From: Daejeonella sp.
GTDB lineage: Bacteria > Bacteroidota > Bacteroidia > Sphingobacteriales > Sphingobacteriaceae
Direction of reading: 5' to 3'
Assembly: GCF_030695525.1 (NCBI RefSeq)
Contig: NZ_JAUYSS010000009.1
Location: 1 to 64,000, forward strand
Length of the DNA: 64,000 bases
The notes beneath the pieces were generated by a model. The model did not search any database and was not told the DNA's origin. It saw only the letters and a program-made list of their open reading frames with translations. The position numbers and the translations under genes were made by a program. How positions within the stretch are numbered: position 1 is the stretch's first letter; each line of letters opens with the position of its first letter. Of the stretch, positions 7,551-14,857 are shown piece by piece.

Positions 7551-8789
7551 ATGAAACAACAAAAAACCGAAGCTGCCTGGCCTAAATTGCGCAAATTTCT
7601 GAATGATATCCACCTCTGGATCGGATTACCAAGCGGTATCATTGTGTTGCTGATTTGTATGACAGGAACTATCTATGTGTTTAATACGGAGATCAGGGAA
7701 TTATCCAGTCCGGAACTTTACAAGGTTAAAAGAGTTGGGGATTCACAAAGAATTTCAGCAGATAAATTGAGTGAGATTGTGAGTGTTGAAACTGGCGGGA
7801 AGGTAATCAGTATTAAGATTCCTGCTGATCCTGAAAGAAGCTACGTACTGACTGTCATGAAGCCGGAGGAATCTACAGGAAATACCGGACCGAGCGGTAA
7901 TGAAAAATCAACCCCACCTTCTCCTCGAATTCAGTATTGGGTTAACCCCTATTCCGGAAAAATATTGGGAAGCAGCGCTGACAAAAACGCTGTTTCTGAA
8001 TTTATGCAAACGATGTTCAGTTTGCATCGCTGGTTATTACTCGACAGGATAGAAGAACCACTTATCGGAGAATTACCAAACAAGAAGCTGGGCAGCTATA
8101 TCAGCGGAACCGCAACAATACTGTTTACTTTGGGAGTCATAACTGGTATCATCATCTGGTTTCCTCAAAAAATCAGAAACTGGAAACAGGGTTTGAAAAT
8201 AAAATGGAATGCAAACTGGAAGCGGGTGAATCACGATATTCATAATAGTTTGGGTTTTTACAGCTGCCTTTTTTTGTTTCTGATGGGTATAACCGGCCCG
8301 CAATGGTCTTTCGAATGGTATAGAACCGGTCTGAGAAAGACGTTAGGTACCTACCAATCAGCAGATGCCCCTAAACCTGAAACACCCCAATCGGATACTA
8401 CTTACAATAATGGATTAAAACAGGTATTACTTATAGATTATATTAAATCAGCGAATAAAACCCTTGATTATCAGGGTGATCTGACTATCAGTATTCCAGC
8501 CGACTCAGCAGATGCAGTACTGATTAATAAAACGAAGACCGGATTTTTTGCTCCTGTAGCAGCAGATAAAATCTATCTCGATCAATACACTTCAGCACCG
8601 ATAAAAACAGAGATTTTTTCCGAAAAACCATTTAATGAACGCGTTTCTAACTCCATAAAAGCTTTGCATGTGGGGGATGTTTATGGGAAGTTCTCTAAGA
8701 TCATTTATTTTCTGGCATGTTTAATTGCTACGAGTCTGCCGGTAACGGGTACGCTGATCTGGATTAATAAGCTGAAGAAAAGAGCTTAA
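7551..8789 (+). CDS. PepSY-associated TM protein (PiuB-like)
   Basis: A 412-residue inner-membrane protein: TM1 at about 22-43 (HLWIGLPSGIIVLLICMTGT), a periplasmic PepSY-like region, TM2 at about 182-202, TM3 near 236-255 and TM4 near 378-400. Paired His residues in helices (HLWIG, FSLHRWLLL, NHDIHNSLG) fit the family. PepSY_TM proteins often accompany TonB-dependent siderophore receptors and may reduce or move iron chelates. No receptor is adjacent here, and the gene is monocistronic. The Fur-like boxes upstream agree with iron control. Confidence 0.85.
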   Translation: MKQQKTEAAWPKLRKFLNDIHLWIGLPSGIIVLLICMTGTIYVFNTEIRELSSPELYKVKRVGDSQRISADKLSEIVSVETGGKVISIKIPADPERSYVLTVMKPEESTGNTGPSGNEKSTPPSPRIQYWVNPYSGKILGSSADKNAVSEFMQTMFSLHRWLLLDRIEEPLIGELPNKKLGSYISGTATILFTLGVITGIIIWFPQKIRNWKQGLKIKWNANWKRVNHDIHNSLGFYSCLFLFLMGITGPQWSFEWYRTGLRKTLGTYQSADAPKPETPQSDTTYNNGLKQVLLIDYIKSANKTLDYQGDLTISIPADSADAVLINKTKTGFFAPVAADKIYLDQYTSAPIKTEIFSEKPFNERVSNSIKALHVGDVYGKFSKIIYFLACLIATSLPVTGTLIWINKLKKRA

Positions 8790-8852
8790 AGCTATAGGAT
8801 TTTGATCAAATGACTTAATTGTAATTCATTTTGGAGGAGGCTCACCTAATTG

Positions 8853-9021
8853 GGCTGACAGGCCTGCCGCAATGACATCCGAAATGAAAATACTGTTAAA
8901 TTACAATTGTTCGGGTAATGGGTAAAGCATTTTGTCATTGCGAACGTAGTGAAGCAATCTCCTCAATAATTAATACTGATTGTCATCGTGGCGGATGCCA
9001 CGACCTTATACCTGTCACAGG
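8853..9021. repeat. cluster of short REP-like hairpins before trmD
   Basis: The 8790-9268 gap has no gene. It holds CCGCAATGACA (about 8869) and, inverted, GTCATTGCGAACGTAGTGAA (8934 on), part of a word very common between genes in this phylum. It also has a perfect CGTGGC-GGAT-GCCACG hairpin (8987-9002) and CCTGT-C-ACAGG (about 9011-9021). It reads as decayed repetitive spacer DNA. Confidence 0.5.
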
Positions 9022-9220
9022 CAAAAAGCACATACAAGTGAAGGCCGCACAACGCGGGGACAACTCAATGTCATTTCTCTGTTAGAATTTCTAAAATTTT
9101 TTTACTCGCAAAGATGGTACACACACAAATCTATCTCAGGCCAGTAAACACAAAGCCGAAACAAATTAATTTTGCTCTCCCAATTTGACACGATTTCGTA
9201 TTTGCACTAAGTTCCCATAT

Positions 9221-9248
9221 CTCAATACTCAATACTCAATACTCAATT
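9221..9248. repeat. CTCAATA microsatellite
   Basis: Three exact copies of the 7-mer CTCAATA plus a partial fourth lie directly in front of the trmD promoter element. The longer open frame that begins at 9185 runs through it and is not a credible N-terminus for TrmD. Confidence 0.7.
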
Positions 9249-9256
9249 CTCCTTCC

Positions 9257-9265
9257 TATCTTTGC
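9257..9265 (+). promoter_or_regulatory. TAnnTTTGC -7 element of trmD
   Basis: TATCTTTGC matches the Bacteroidota -7 element exactly and ends 3 nt before the ATG, so transcription would begin at or next to the start codon. No good -33 TTTG was seen because that position falls in the microsatellite. Confidence 0.5.
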
Positions 9266-9268
9266 CTT

Positions 9269-9943
9269 ATGCGTTTTGATATCATTACCGTATTGCCCGA
9301 CCTGCTTGAAAGCCCGTTTGCCCATTCAATTTTACAGAGGGCTCAGAAAAAGGGACTTGCAGAAATTCATGTTCACAATCTTCGTGATTATTCAAACAAC
9401 AAGCAAAAATCGGTTGACGATTATCAGTATGGTGGTGGCAGCGGAATGGTGATGAGTATTGAACCTTTTGCTAATTGTATAGAAAAACTACGATCAGAGC
9501 GTGATTATGATGAGATTATTTTCATGACACCCGATGGTGAGACGCTCAATCAGAGTATGGCCAATGAACTTTCAGATAAAAAAAATGTGATCATTCTGGC
9601 AGGTCATTATAAGGGTATCGACCAGAGGATCAGGGATATTTTTGTGACCAGGGAAATCTCGATCGGGGATTATGTTCTTTCGGGAGGTGAATTACCTGCT
9701 GCGGTTTTGGTGGATAGCATTGTCAGGTTACTGCCTGGTGTATTGAATGACGAAACATCAGCTTTATCCGATTCATTTCAGGGAGAACTGCTCGATGCGC
9801 CGGTTTATACCCGTCCGGCCGACTGGCAGGGGCACAAGGTGCCTGATATTCTATTGAGCGGACACGAATCTGCGATAAATGAATGGAGGCATGAGCAGGC
9901 TCTGGAGCGCACTAAAAAGCGCCGGCCTGATTTGCTGGAATAA
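9269..9943 (+). CDS. trmD: tRNA (guanine37-N1)-methyltransferase TrmD
   Basis: Using the ATG at 9269 the protein has 224 residues, the normal TrmD length, beginning [13 protein letters not shown]. It methylates G37 of tRNAs reading CNN codons, preventing +1 frameshifting. Trefoil-knot SPOUT motifs are visible: [26 protein letters not shown] and the SAM-binding loop [16 protein letters not shown]. The C-terminal part ([20 protein letters not shown]) is typical. The longer frame from 9185 is rejected because it runs through a microsatellite. rplS follows 139 bp downstream, the order often seen in bacteria. Confidence 0.97.
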   Translation: MRFDIITVLPDLLESPFAHSILQRAQKKGLAEIHVHNLRDYSNNKQKSVDDYQYGGGSGMVMSIEPFANCIEKLRSERDYDEIIFMTPDGETLNQSMANELSDKKNVIILAGHYKGIDQRIRDIFVTREISIGDYVLSGGELPAAVLVDSIVRLLPGVLNDETSALSDSFQGELLDAPVYTRPADWQGHKVPDILLSGHESAINEWRHEQALERTKKRRPDLLE

Positions 9944-10041
9944 ACAGGCTTTACTATTTGGCGATTCACTCAGATAAATTAAAATCTAAAAATATCATAA
10001 CAAACTTTTTTAAGTAAAAAATTTTTCCTAATATTGCACTC

Positions 10042-10064
10042 CGATTTTTACGGGCTAAAAATCG
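10042..10064 (+). promoter_or_regulatory. 5'-UTR hairpin before rplS
   Basis: Perfect 9-bp stem CGATTTTTA (10042-10050) and TAAAAATCG (10056-10064) with loop CGGGC, ending 18 nt before the rplS start. It has no U tract, so it is not a terminator. It is a candidate autoregulatory L19 leader; L19 leaders are known in other bacteria, but this one is only inferred. Confidence 0.4.
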
Positions 10065-10082
10065 AATTAAGAGCTTAAAATC

Positions 10083-10430
10083 ATGGATTTAGTAAAATTT
10101 GTTGAAGAGCAGGCTGCAGTTAAAAAGCAGGTTCCTGCATTCAAAGCTGGTGATACAGTTAGTGTTCACTATAAAATTCGCGAAGGAAATAAAGAACGTA
10201 TCCAGATCTATCAGCGTGTTGTTATCCAGCGTAATAGTGTGGGTGTGAATGAAACTTTTACTGTACGTAAAATGTCAAACGGAGTAGGTGTAGAGCGTAT
10301 CTTCCCTGTTAATTCTCCTAACATCGATAAAATTGACATAAATAGTCATGGTAAAGTTCGCAGAGCGAAATTGTTCTATCTGCGTGAACTTACCGGTAAG
10401 GCAGCTCGTATCAAGTCTAAAAGAGTGTAA
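10083..10430 (+). CDS. rplS: 50S ribosomal protein L19
   Basis: This is a 115-residue basic protein of standard L19 length. The motifs [43 protein letters not shown] and a C-terminal [19 protein letters not shown] are diagnostic. It sits at the 30S-50S interface of the ribosome. The gene has its own TAATATTG-like promoter element near 10029, a hairpin in the leader and a strong terminator directly downstream, so it appears monocistronic. Confidence 0.98.
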   Translation: MDLVKFVEEQAAVKKQVPAFKAGDTVSVHYKIREGNKERIQIYQRVVIQRNSVGVNETFTVRKMSNGVGVERIFPVNSPNIDKIDINSHGKVRRAKLFYLRELTGKAARIKSKRV

Positions 10431-10447
10431 TTTTTTAATATATTATC

Positions 10448-10478
10448 GCCTCCCGAATAATCTTCGGGAGGCTTTTTT
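10448..10478 (+). terminator. rho-independent terminator of rplS
   Basis: Perfect 10-bp stem GCCTCCCGAA / TTCGGGAGGC with a 5-nt loop, followed by six T. It lies 18 bp after the stop codon. Confidence 0.95.
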
Positions 10479-10609
10479 GTTTGTAAGCTTTTTTGAATGC
10501 TATAAAAAGGCGAATATTAATTATATCCCGTTTTATTCTATTATTTTTAAATGGAACGAGATATCAATTTGCTCATTAACTCATTCTCTCATTTGCTAAT
10601 TTATATATC

Positions 10610-11770
10610 ATGAATACCGAGTTTCTTGAACAAATTTTTTTTGGTAACAGCCTTAGAAACTATCTGTATTTTTCTGCTATCCTGCTTTTGGGGTTATTAT
10701 TGAAGCGCGTGTTCTCCAAATTATTGAACAGATTAATGTTCATGTTATTCAAAAGGCTTGAACCGAATACAGAACCAAAAGTGTTTATTGAAATGCTATT
10801 AAAACCTGTAGAGGTCCTCATCATACTGGTTATCATATATTTGTCTATTAATCAATTAGATTATCCACTCAATGAAGTAATATTCAGGAGGACAAATCTC
10901 ATTAATAACGTTGCAACGCTATATGAGTTAAAGTTTGTACAAGTTGTAGATAAACTCTTTTTACTGCTTTTTGTTATTTCAGCCTTCTGGATCCTGTTAA
11001 GGATTATAGATTTTATCGCAAATGTTTATAAATATAAAGCTTCATTAACTTTATCCAAATCTGATGATCAAATGGTTCCTTTTATTAAGGAACTTTCTAA
11101 GATCGTAACCGTTATTTTTGCTTTTTTTGTGGTATTGGGTTCTGTGTTCAACCTCAATGTGGCCACGATTATTGCTGGTCTTGGTATTGGTGGTATTGCG
11201 GTGGCTTTGGCCGCTCAGGATAGCCTTCAGAATCTGCTGGGATCTTTTACCATTTTTGCTGACAAGCCTTTTGTGGTGGGGGATCTGATCAGAATTGAAA
11301 ACTATGAAGGAACAGTTGAGAAGGTTGGCTTTAGAAGTACAATTATTCGTACCCTGGATAAAACCCTGGTTATTATTCCCAATAAGAAAATGGTAGATAG
11401 TCCCCTGGAAAATTTAAGTCTTCGGAATCTCCGGCGGATGAAATTCAATATTGGCCTTAGGTACGATACTTCTGTTGAAGTGATGAAGAAAATATCGGAT
11501 GAGGTGCAACAGATTGTGAATGATCATCCGGCAACGAGTGATGATACTTTGGTAACTTTCGATTCTTTTGGAGAGTCCTCTTTGAACATACAGGTGCTCT
11601 ATTTTATTCAAATTGTTGATTACAATGAGTATATGCGTATCCGGCAGGATCTAAATTATAAGATCATGGTAATTGTAGCCGAAAATGGAGCTGATTTTGC
11701 TTTCCCATCCCGAACGGTTTTTCATGAATATGTTGGTGAAAAACCTCCTGGTGGAGCTGAGATAGTTTAA
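10610..11770 (+). CDS. MscS-family mechanosensitive ion channel
   Basis: This 386-residue protein has four likely N-terminal membrane helices (about 20-40, 64-84, 110-135 and 160-190) followed by the pore helix and the MscS beta domain. The signature is clear: VATIIAGLGIGGIAVALAAQ, then DSLQNLLGSFTIFADKPF and VGDLIRIENYEGTVEKVGFRST. Such channels open on membrane tension to release osmolytes during hypo-osmotic shock. It stands alone, with a terminator before it and a MITE-like repeat right after it. Confidence 0.92.
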   Translation: MNTEFLEQIFFGNSLRNYLYFSAILLLGLLLKRVFSKLLNRLMFMLFKRLEPNTEPKVFIEMLLKPVEVLIILVIIYLSINQLDYPLNEVIFRRTNLINNVATLYELKFVQVVDKLFLLLFVISAFWILLRIIDFIANVYKYKASLTLSKSDDQMVPFIKELSKIVTVIFAFFVVLGSVFNLNVATIIAGLGIGGIAVALAAQDSLQNLLGSFTIFADKPFVVGDLIRIENYEGTVEKVGFRSTIIRTLDKTLVIIPNKKMVDSPLENLSLRNLRRMKFNIGLRYDTSVEVMKKISDEVQQIVNDHPATSDDTLVTFDSFGESSLNIQVLYFIQIVDYNEYMRIRQDLNYKIMVIVAENGADFAFPSRTVFHEYVGEKPPGGAEIV

Positions 11771-11772
11771 TA

Positions 11773-11959
11773 TGAGTACGACAAATAAATATCTAACCAC
11801 ATAGTTTGACTTATTTTATACTTTAAAGGAAACATAGGATGTTGCATCACATAGGTTGAAGCTTAGCTTCAAGGCTATGCGTGTCTACAAATAAGGCTAG
11901 CGTTTATGAAATGCTATGTTTCTATGTGGTTTAAAAACATGATGTCGAGTATACTTTAA
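11773..11959 (+). repeat. MITE-like dispersed repeat, copy 1
   Basis: It begins three bases after the mscS-like stop codon. It has the outer arms AACCACATAG ... CTATGTGGTT, the inner arms AAACATAG ... CTATGTTT, and a central GAAGCTTAGCTTCAAGG hairpin. This is the most diverged of the four copies in the window. It contains no open frame. Confidence 0.85.
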
Positions 11960-12054
11960 TCCTGATTGAGTTCCACATATTCAAGGTAGAAACAATCTGT
12001 TTATTGTTCCCCTCTGGTCGGTGTTCTCCGTACCAAGCACGAACATATCACATT

Positions 12055-12990
12055 GGTAGGTGTTATCACCACAGGTGTTCGGAAGATCAGGAAGGAGGTG
12101 ATTTTAAGTTTATTTCTACTAAATCGGGGTCACCACCACACATCTGTACGAAGTCTTTTAATAAGCATTATTCCAGGTTGTCGACAAACCGTTGTTTCAT
12201 GATTTTGTATCCCTTTAGATGATTCATCTCTTTGTAAACCAAGAGTAAGATAGATGCAATAAGGGTACAATACAGCATGATTTTAATGCCATTTTAGCTT
12301 CGGTTGATTAAATGTGCAAAGTTCAGTTCCTGCTTCAGGAATTTGAAGAAGACTTCAATATCCCACCTGCGCTTATACAGTAATGTGATATCCTGTGCAG
12401 GTAGTTTTTTGATATTTGTTATAAATACGAGGTGTTCATTTGTCTCTTTACGGGTTGACTCAATACATCTTAAAGGATACTTCGCCCTTGCTCTTTCTGA
12501 GAATAGATAGACCCAACTATCGCTATATATAGACAATGTATCTGTATCAATGGGTTGGAGTACTTGATTATCACTCACGGTCTGCCTCTTACTCTTTATG
12601 TTAAAACGTGACACAAAAGGGATGTTCTTTTCTATAAATTCATCGTATGTTTTCCGAGCTGTTATACCGCGGTCAAACACTCTTATTTTTTCCGTATTTT
12701 CAGGTTCCAGAGCTAAAATCGCCTCTTTTAAAGCTACATTTTCGCTGTTATGGGTTTGGTCATTAAAGAAATGCACAGCGATGAGAAGGTTTGAAAGCCC
12801 TACGGTGAATTTCAATTGCCGCAGATGCGCCGTGTCACCGGCTTGCAGGTGATATCCTACCTTGAGAAGCTTACCTGATTGACTTCCACAATACAAAAAT
12901 CAACCATCTTAACAATGGAAAATATCGCTTTTTTCCCACTTAAGGGGATAACTTCAAGTCTTCCGAACACCTGTGGTGATAACACCAACC
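12055..12990 (-). mobile_element. decayed IS4-like insertion sequence
   Basis: Bounded by 32-bp inverted repeats, 12055-12086 and 12959-12990, differing at one base and containing GGTGTTATCACCACAGG. Between them lies a transposase remnant on the minus strand. At about 936 bp it is shorter than a normal 1.3-1.4 kb IS4-family element, so part of the 5' end of the gene is missing. The inverted repeats contain a palindrome also seen in part near 46978 and 48372, so the true element ends are uncertain. No target duplication was identified. Confidence 0.7.
12087..12896 (-). pseudogene. IS4-family transposase remnant with in-frame stops
   Basis: The longest open piece (12294-12896, 200 codons) starts at MYCGSQSGKLLK and lacks the N-terminal region. 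It keeps a DDE-type core: VFDRGITARKTY, then YKRRWDIEVFFKFLKQELN, the Y-(2)-R-(3)-E-(6)-K signature. The frame continues past a TAA at 12294-12296 (probably a former Glu codon in NRS-E-NG) and another TAA at 12168-12170, to a TGA at 12087-12089. It is inactive as read. Confidence 0.85.
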
Positions 12991-13284
12991 ACAGGGAAAT
13001 GTTATTTCTCAAACTTCCAATTATCTGGAAGCTATTCCTCCGGTAAGGTTTATTTTACCCGGAGATGCATTTCATGGGAAGGGCAGCCAGGCAAAAGGAC
13101 CATTTGCTATTTGAAATAAACCCGGGTGGCTGCTGTAGATTTTTGGCCGGGCAGAATTTAATATTACAAAGAAGTTTATGGACAAAAACTACGGCAGAAC
13201 ACGGGACTGCTATGACCGAAGAAATACAGACCTTGCTTTCCAAAATGAGAGAAAATCACTCAATTTTAACAATACCAAACAATT
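12991..13284 (+). other. unassigned remnant to the right of the IS
   Basis: All frames are short. A 73-codon frame (13065-13286) and a shorter overlapping one (ending about 13122 with RFILPGDAFHGKG) look like fragments of one former coding region in different frames, ending at a bidirectional terminator. I cannot assign a family; it may be the 3' end of a gene broken near the IS. Confidence 0.2.
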
Positions 13285-13319
13285 AAAACGGCAATTTCTT
13301 ATTAAAAAATTGCCGTTTT
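13285..13319. terminator. bidirectional rho-independent terminator
   Basis: Perfect 13-bp stem AAAACGGCAATTT (13285-13297) with AAATTGCCGTTTT (13307-13319) and a 9-nt loop; A and T tracts flank both sides. It separates the plus-strand remnant from the minus-strand Cys-rich gene. Confidence 0.85.
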
Positions 13320-13344
13320 ACGTTTTAAAAAGACTGATTTAAAA

Positions 13345-13541
13345 TTAATTCTTTTTCTCAGGTGCTTTTGAACCCTTTTCTGCTGATTTAGATTTGCAAC
13401 AGCTCATTTTACAATCCTTACCACACATTTTGCTTTCTTTTTTATCTGCCGTTTTTTTGTCTTGTTTTGGCTGGTCCTGAGCACTTAGAGATAATGTTCC
13501 TGCAAGGAATGCGATTGCTAAAAATCCTGATAAATTTTCAT
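13345..13541 (-). pseudogene. small secreted Cys/Lys-rich protein, start frameshifted
   Basis: From the ATG at 13541 the frame closes after seven codons, but the next frame is open to TAA at 13345. It reads as a signal peptide (LSGFLAIAFLAGTLSLSAQ) and a Lys-rich tail with MCGKDCKMSCCKSKS, six Cys in all. One extra A in the AAAA run after the ATG would restore the start (Met-Lys-Asn-Leu). The secreted part resembles small periplasmic metal-binding peptides; a role is not established. It is either a real one-base deletion or an assembly error in a homopolymer. Confidence 0.55.
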
Positions 13542-13557
13542 GTTTATATTGGTTAAT

Positions 13558-14235
13558 TTATTTCTTTAAATGAGCCAGAACGGTGATTCCACCTTTTACC
13601 ACTTCTCCCAATCCGACTTTTATTTCTGTTCCCAAAGGTAAGAAAACGTCAACCCTTGAACCAAATTTTATAAAGCCGAACTCCTCTCCCTGTTCTGCGG
13701 TCTGGCCTTCCTGAGAATAGCATACAATTCTTCTTGCTAATGCTCCTGCTATTTGCCTGAACAAAACAGACACTCCCTGCTTATTTTCAATAACTACAGT
13801 AGTACGTTCATTTTCTGTGGATGATTTAGGATGCCATGCTACAAGAAATTTACCTGGATGATATTTGAAATATTTCACGATCCCGGAAATTGGATTTCTA
13901 TTGACATGAACATTTATTGGCGACATAAATACAGATACCTGGATTCTTCTGTCTTTTAAATATTCGGTTTCTTCAGTTTCCTCAATGACCACCACCTTGC
14001 CATCCGCAGGGCAAATGACATGTTCTTCATTCTTTAAGACCTCGATATAGGGGTTCCTAAAAAACTGAAGAATAATAACAAACAAGGCAAATGAAAGGAT
14101 ATAAATGATCCAGCGGAACCATACTGTTTCCGGAAGAAGAAAGTTTACAACAGCATTTAAGACGAATATAAATAGAATACAAAGTGCTATTGACGTATAG
14201 CCCTCCTTGTGTATGGTCATTTTTTTATAGCTCAT
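13558..14235 (-). CDS. psd: phosphatidylserine decarboxylase family protein
   Basis: This 225-residue protein is of the short, archaeal-type PSD class. It has two N-terminal membrane helices (about 12-32 and 36-56), HVICPADGKVVVIEE, VSVFMSPINVHVNRNP and the self-cleavage site IKFGSRVDVFLP, where the Ser of GS becomes the pyruvoyl group. It makes phosphatidylethanolamine from phosphatidylserine at the inner membrane. No phosphatidylserine synthase gene is adjacent. hpt ends 48 bp upstream on the same strand. Confidence 0.95.
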   Translation of the reverse strand: MSYKKMTIHKEGYTSIALCILFIFVLNAVVNFLLPETVWFRWIIYILSFALFVIILQFFRNPYIEVLKNEEHVICPADGKVVVIEETEETEYLKDRRIQVSVFMSPINVHVNRNPISGIVKYFKYHPGKFLVAWHPKSSTENERTTVVIENKQGVSVLFRQIAGALARRIVCYSQEGQTAEQGEEFGFIKFGSRVDVFLPLGTEIKVGLGEVVKGGITVLAHLKK

Positions 14236-14283
14236 TTCGCAGCGAAATTACGATTTTAGAATTAAAGGGCTTTAGTGATTTGA

Positions 14284-14829
14284 TTATTTTCCTGGTCCAA
14301 CTGCCCGGTAAATATCATTAAGATTTCTGCCTAATCCATTGTAATCAAGCCCGAACCCAACTACAAAATCATCAGGTATTTCGAAACCTATATAGCTGAT
14401 CTCCTTAAATTTCATTTTTAATGATTTAGGCTTCATCAGTAGGGTACAGACACTGATGGAGGCCGGTTTTTCTTTGTAGATCATGTCCAGAAGATAACTA
14501 AGGGTTGTACCACTATCAACGATATCCTCCACAAGGATCACATCCCTGTCTTTTAATGACATTTGTAGTCCCATATCTTCTTTAACCTTTCCACTGCTCT
14601 TAGTTCCTTTATAGGAAGATACTTTCACAAAAGTAACCTCAGAAGCAATACTGATTTCCTTCATCAAATCAGCGAGGAAGATGAAACTTCCATTTAAAAC
14701 ACCAACAAATACCGGAATCCGGTTTTCAAAATCAACATTTAACTGGATACCCAATAAACGGATTCTCTTTTCGATCTGATCCAATCCCAGTATCAGCTCA
14801 AAATTCTTCTCATCAATTTCTATCCTCAT
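14284..14829 (-). CDS. hpt: hypoxanthine phosphoribosyltransferase
   Basis: This protein of 181 residues is the usual length for bacterial HPRT. The PRPP-binding loop VILVEDIVDSGTTLSYLL and the upstream VFVGVLNGSFIFLADL are clear, as is the C-terminal DDFVVGFGLDYNGLGRNL. It salvages hypoxanthine (and often guanine) to IMP/GMP. It lies 28 bp after the transglycosylase gene and 48 bp before psd, all on the minus strand, so the three may be co-transcribed. Confidence 0.96.
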   Translation of the reverse strand: MRIEIDEKNFELILGLDQIEKRIRLLGIQLNVDFENRIPVFVGVLNGSFIFLADLMKEISIASEVTFVKVSSYKGTKSSGKVKEDMGLQMSLKDRDVILVEDIVDSGTTLSYLLDMIYKEKPASISVCTLLMKPKSLKMKFKEISYIGFEIPDDFVVGFGLDYNGLGRNLNDIYRAVGPGK

Positions 14830-14857
14830 GGTATAAATTTAAATATAAGGTTAGTGA

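Noticed and set aside
9185-9268. Extended N-terminus of TrmD
   Set aside because: It is translated from a CTCAATA microsatellite and a promoter element; TrmD is full length from the ATG at 9269.
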